From: Methanosarcinales archaeon ex4572_44
GTDB lineage: Archaea; Halobacteriota; Methanosarcinia; Methanosarcinales; EX4572-44
Direction: 5' to 3'
Assembly (NCBI GenBank): GCA_002254825.2
Contig: NJEL02000063.1
Location: forward strand, 1 to 7,243
DNA length: 7,243 nt
Within the stretch, counting starts at the first letter, position 1. Each line of letters opens with the position of its first letter. The translations under genes were made by a program, and so were the position numbers. Below, piece after piece: positions 4,316 through 7,243 of this stretch. The notes under the pieces were generated by a model, which did not search any database, was not told the DNA's origin, and saw only the letters and a list, made by a program, of their open reading frames with translations.

Positions 4316-5449
4316 ATGGAATCACTCTTGATCGAAGCAATGAAACATACAGAAAAAGATAAAATTGACATCAAGCAAGGAAACGGAGAAATTGAAGAAT
4401 TCGGGACACCACGAATAATAGTAGTGGGCTGCGGCGGAGGCGGCAACAACACAACACACAGGCTTCACAAAATCGGCGTGACAGGCGCCGAAACCATCGC
4501 CATAAACACGGACAGAGCACACCTCCAAGACAGAAAAGCCGACAAACGAATACTGATCGGAAAAAACAATACCAAAGGACTTGGCGCAGGTGGAGAGCCA
4601 GAAGTTGGAAGAAAAGCCGCAGAAATGGGACGAGAAACCCTTGAAAAGATACTGAAAGATGCAAACCTCGTATTCATCACCGCAGGAATGGGCGGCGGCA
4701 CAGGCACAGGCTCAGCACCCGTCATCGCACAAATAGCAAGAGAACAAGGCGCAATCGTGGTCGGAATGGTCACAACACCATTCAAAGTGGAACGCGCCAG
4801 AGGAATCAAAGCAGAAGAGGGAATCGAAGAACTACGAAAAGCAGCAGACACCGTAATAGTACTCGACAACGAACGACTGCTCGACTTCGTACCACACCTC
4901 CCAATAGACCAAGCATTCTCAGTGATGGACCAACTGATCTCAGTAACAGTGAAAGGCATCTCAGAAACCATCACACAACCATCACTCGTCAACCTCGACT
5001 ACGCAGACGTGCGCACCATAATGAAAGGCGGAGGCGTTGCAGCCATGCTCGTGGGAGAAGCAAAAGGACAAGACAAAGCCAAAGAAGTCGTACGCCAAGC
5101 ACTCAACCACCCACTACTCGACGTCGAATACGGAGGAGCAACAGGATGCCTCATACACATAACAGGCGGACCCGACATGTCACTGAACGAAGCACAAGAA
5201 GTCGCAGAATCACTCACATACGAACTAGACCCACACGCAAACGTCATATTCGGCGCACGAGTCCTACCAGAATACGAAGACAAAATCCAAGTACTAACAA
5301 TAATAACAGGCGTCACATCACCAATGATACTCGGACCAAACACCTCAACCCCACAACCCCAGAACCCAGAACAAATCCTGGATACCCAACCCTACCACGG
5401 AGGAGGATCAATAATAAACAACGAACCAATAATAGACATAATCAGATAA
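4316..5449 (+). CDS. ftsZ: Cell-division GTPase FtsZ
   Basis: This 377-aa tubulin-superfamily GTPase polymerises into the division ring at mid-cell. The nucleotide-binding start is RIIVVGCGGGGNNT (about 33-46). The tubulin signature GGGTGTGS is at 126-133, and the base/ribose-contacting VLDNERLLD at about 182-190. The T7 catalytic loop NLDYADVR has D228 and D231, which complete the active site of the neighbouring subunit. An acidic 30-residue N-terminal tail precedes the domain. A linker rich in P, Q and N ends in PIIDIIR, which looks like the conserved C-terminal peptide that binds membrane anchors or partners. The wording of the core is nearest to what I recall of archaeal FtsZ2, which fits the cdrS neighbour. 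The start has GAGGGG 8 nt upstream. T is strongly avoided in the sense strand of the 3' half. Confidence 0.96.
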   Translation: MESLLIEAMKHTEKDKIDIKQGNGEIEEFGTPRIIVVGCGGGGNNTTHRLHKIGVTGAETIAINTDRAHLQDRKADKRILIGKNNTKGLGAGGEPEVGRKAAEMGRETLEKILKDANLVFITAGMGGGTGTGSAPVIAQIAREQGAIVVGMVTTPFKVERARGIKAEEGIEELRKAADTVIVLDNERLLDFVPHLPIDQAFSVMDQLISVTVKGISETITQPSLVNLDYADVRTIMKGGGVAAMLVGEAKGQDKAKEVVRQALNHPLLDVEYGGATGCLIHITGGPDMSLNEAQEVAESLTYELDPHANVIFGARVLPEYEDKIQVLTIITGVTSPMILGPNTSTPQPQNPEQILDTQPYHGGGSIINNEPIIDIIR

Positions 5450-5463
5450 AACAGAGACGCCAC

Positions 5464-5475
5464 AGAAAAAACAAG
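5464..5475 (-). terminator. Possible terminator of rfcS
   Basis: The minus strand reads CTTGTTTTTTCTG here, a T6 run about 45 nt beyond the rfcS stop within a pyrimidine-rich stretch. This suits archaeal intrinsic termination. No equivalent T-run follows ftsZ on the plus strand, so ftsZ transcripts may run into the antisense of rfcS. Confidence 0.4.
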
Positions 5476-5517
5476 ACAGGGAGAACGCAGGGAGAGCGCG
5501 AGATAAGGTCATGGTTT

Positions 5518-6495
5518 CTATAGCTCTCCGATGATCGCAAAGTACGCAAGCAGTGATTCGAGCTGTATCCGCTCGTTAGCACCTTCTGTGAGCCTGAAAT
5601 CAACCTCTCCAATCTTCTCCATAAGCTGGAGCTTGGATCTCTCAGGAATGTTCACCTCGAAGACCGCACGATGAAGCTGTATCAACACGTCCTCACCAGA
5701 TAAACCCTCTTCAAGGAGCAGATCATCGAGCATCGAGCGCGCAGCCATAAAATCACCCTTTAAAGAGACCTTTATCAGTTCAACCATCTGCTCTGGGCGA
5801 GCCGTTGCCGTTATCTGATAGATCGCATCCATATCTATCTCTGTACCAATCATAGCTGCCGCCTGTAGTGCATTTATGGCACGACGCATATCTCCGTGAG
5901 CCACGTATTTTATCGCGTCAACTCCATCTTCTGTGACGGTGAGCCCTTCCTGAGATGCGATGTACTTTACTCGCTCTTCCACCGCCGCGTCAGATACTGG
6001 TTTGAAGCGGTATATCGCACAGCGCGATTGTATCGGCTCGATGATCTTCGAAGAATAGTTGCACGACAGAATGAAACGACAGCTGCTCGTATACCTTTCC
6101 ATAGTACGCCGTAGAGCTGATTGTGCATCATGAGTCAGAGCATCGGCTTCGTCAAGGAAAATAATCTTAAAATCAGCCTCGCCAAGCGGAGCAGTGCGCG
6201 CAAAATCCTTGATCTTATGACGCACCACATCGATGCCCCGTTCATCACTCGCGTTGAGCTCGATAAAATTGTTATGCCACTCTTCCCCAAACAACTCCCG
6301 CGCCACAGATATCGCGGACGCGGTCTTGCCAACACCAGGCGGACCCGAAAACAAAAGATGCGGGAGGTTACCAGATCTCACATACGAACACAAACGCCGA
6401 ATAACCTCGTCCTGCCCCACAACATCCTCCAGCTTGTGGGGCCTGTACTTCTCAATCCAGATAATTTCCTTTATAACCAACGCCTCCGAAACCAA
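5518..6495 (-). CDS. rfcS: Replication factor C small subunit (sliding-clamp loader)
   Basis: This AAA+ ATPase forms, with the large subunit RfcL, the clamp loader that opens the PCNA ring and places it on primer-template DNA. The N-terminal RFC box is WIEKYRPHKLEDVVGQ (13-28). Walker A is GPPGVGKT (51-58), and NASDERGIDVVR follows (81-92). Walker B is FLDEAD (113-118), sensor 1 lies around SCNYSSK (144-150), and SRC (157-159) holds the arginine finger R158 that acts on the neighbour's ATP. Sensor 2 is probably GDMRRAINALQ. The collar domain fills the rest, ending LLAYFAIIGEL. At 325 aa the length is normal for the family. The start is unclear: there is no ATG, only TTG at 6495 (GGAG 7 nt upstream) or TTG at 6480, which fits the TATA position better. 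The gene converges with ftsZ and diverges from the macro gene. Confidence 0.96.
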   Translation of the reverse strand: MVSEALVIKEIIWIEKYRPHKLEDVVGQDEVIRRLCSYVRSGNLPHLLFSGPPGVGKTASAISVARELFGEEWHNNFIELNASDERGIDVVRHKIKDFARTAPLGEADFKIIFLDEADALTHDAQSALRRTMERYTSSCRFILSCNYSSKIIEPIQSRCAIYRFKPVSDAAVEERVKYIASQEGLTVTEDGVDAIKYVAHGDMRRAINALQAAAMIGTEIDMDAIYQITATARPEQMVELIKVSLKGDFMAARSMLDDLLLEEGLSGEDVLIQLHRAVFEVNIPERSKLQLMEKIGEVDFRLTEGANERIQLESLLAYFAIIGEL

Positions 6496-6507
6496 GTAAG
6501 CACTCCA

Positions 6508-6517
6508 CTTTTATAAG
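6508..6517. promoter_or_regulatory. TATA box of rfcS, possibly bidirectional
   Basis: CTTATAAAAG on the minus strand is a near-consensus archaeal TATA box. Transcription would start about 25 bp on, near 6486, which is downstream of the TTG at 6495. It reads almost the same in both directions (CTTTTATAAG on plus), so it might also fire toward the macro gene with a leader of about 110 nt. AACTAAAAAG near 6547 is another weak candidate for the macro gene. Confidence 0.5.
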
Positions 6518-6649
6518 AACATCGATCGGAGTTATCAGACTTACAAAACTAAAAAGACTCTTGGGGAGAATAACCTGCAGCACCCAAAAGGTCATATTTT
6601 CTCACCAAAACACCTAAAATCCTTCAGACGTAAGAGATGAGAGTTCTAT

Positions 6650-7195
6650 ATGTATCAGCAAGAGTCCAAATATGGCACGCTGCAGTTGGTCGTGGGAGAT
6701 ATCACAGAACTGGAAGTGGACGCGATAGTGAACGCCGCAAACAGTGCACTTTCTGGAGGAGGTGGTGTTGACGGAGCGATACATCGTGCAGCAGGACCAA
6801 GCCTCAGCCGAGAGTGTGGGAGGATCAGGGAGGCTCGGGGAGGGTGTCCGACTGGGGGAGCAGTGATAACAGGTGGTGGAGACCTTAGGGCACGGTACGT
6901 GATCCACACGGTGGGTCCGATCTGGCGTGGCGGAGAAAAGGGAGAGGCAGAGCTTCTCAGAGACTCGTACGACAGCAGCCTCTCACTTGCAAGAAGATAC
7001 AACTTGGGTTCGATCGCCTTTCCCTCGATCAGCACAGGCGCATACGGGTACCCTTTGGAAAAAGCCGCGCCAATAGCAATAAAAACGATTACGGAGCACC
7101 TGAATAGTCACAGGACTCCAGAGAGGATCATCCTCGTCCTACACACAGAAGAGACCTATGACACGTATCTCGCAGCACTGAACTCTCAACGATAA
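6650..7195 (+). CDS. Macro-domain protein, MacroD/YmdB type (ADP-ribose hydrolase)
   Basis: This 181-aa protein is a single macro domain. GDIT (16-19) starts the ADP-ribose pocket. IVNAANSALSGGGGVDGAIH (26-45) supplies the catalytic Asn and the Gly-rich loop with Asp41 typical of the MacroD class, which removes O-acetyl from O-acetyl-ADP-ribose and mono-ADP-ribose from acidic residues. RYVIHTVGPIW (82-92) and SISTGAYGYP (126-135) form the phosphate-binding loop side. The C-terminus, RIILVLHTEETYDTYLAAL, is also typical. Length and motif order are normal, with no missing catalytic residue. The protein is probably cytoplasmic, as no signal peptide or membrane segment is visible. The ribosome site is weak (GAGATGAG about 10 nt upstream). 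It is transcribed away from rfcS. A link to DNA repair or DNA ADP-ribosylation is possible but not shown by the sequence. Confidence 0.92.
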   Translation: MYQQESKYGTLQLVVGDITELEVDAIVNAANSALSGGGGVDGAIHRAAGPSLSRECGRIREARGGCPTGGAVITGGGDLRARYVIHTVGPIWRGGEKGEAELLRDSYDSSLSLARRYNLGSIAFPSISTGAYGYPLEKAAPIAIKTITEHLNSHRTPERIILVLHTEETYDTYLAALNSQR

Positions 7196-7243
7196 ATGAG
7201 TGTTAGTGTTTCAGCGGTAGTCCCCTATTTCGGATTCTGATTT

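Noticed and set aside
4465..4992. 175-aa minus-strand ORF inside ftsZ
   Set aside because: Antisense shadow of the FtsZ GTPase core, rich in Ser/Pro/Ile, without its own start signals.
5146..5523. 125-aa Arg/Thr-rich plus-strand ORF overlapping the ftsZ 3' end
   Set aside because: Shadow frame produced by the T-poor, A/C-rich sequence of ftsZ. Its low-complexity content (R, T, N, H) has no domain character.
7196..7243. Start of another gene or RNA at the right edge
   Set aside because: Forty-eight bases without a start codon in good context or a pairing pattern. Too short to support a call.

Overview
This window reads as euryarchaeal chromosome. The core genes are archaeal: a replication factor C small subunit (RfcS), and a tubulin-like FtsZ directly behind a small ribbon-helix-helix gene, the arrangement known from archaeal cdrS-ftsZ operons. 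Several start regions carry archaeal-type TATA boxes, and a molbindin (Mop) gene fits a molybdenum- or tungsten-using lineage such as methanogens or their ANME relatives. I cannot fix the genus.

The window has two parts. Positions 1 to about 2870 look accessory. They hold, all on the minus strand, the N-terminal 339 codons of an OLD-family ATPase/nuclease (cut by the window edge), a tyrosine recombinase split into two overlapping reading frames, and a possible 56-codon cysteine-rich ORF between them. A pair of near-palindromic repeats exactly 40 bp apart sits upstream of the OLD gene. From 2232 to 2870 there is no intact gene. This stretch holds several strong hairpins and a stop-riddled minus-strand reading frame that faintly recalls the C-terminus of a TnpB (IS605 OrfB) protein.

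Positions 2931 to 7195 look like ordinary chromosome: mop (+), a PHP-domain phosphoesterase (-), a divergent regulatory region, cdrS-like and ftsZ (+, one operon), rfcS (-) converging on ftsZ, and a macro-domain protein (+) divergent from rfcS. The PHP/cdrS intergenic region is rich in signals: TATA boxes for both directions, a 13-bp repeat at 21-bp spacing, a TGACGTCA palindrome, and a two-tier hairpin in the presumed cdrS leader. The last 48 bases, after the macro gene, show nothing I can name.

The genes plausibly cover cell division and its control (cdrS-ftsZ), replication (rfcS), ADP-ribose metabolism (macro), metal handling (mop) and a small-molecule phosphatase (PHP). A recombinase/defence-type island lies beside them.
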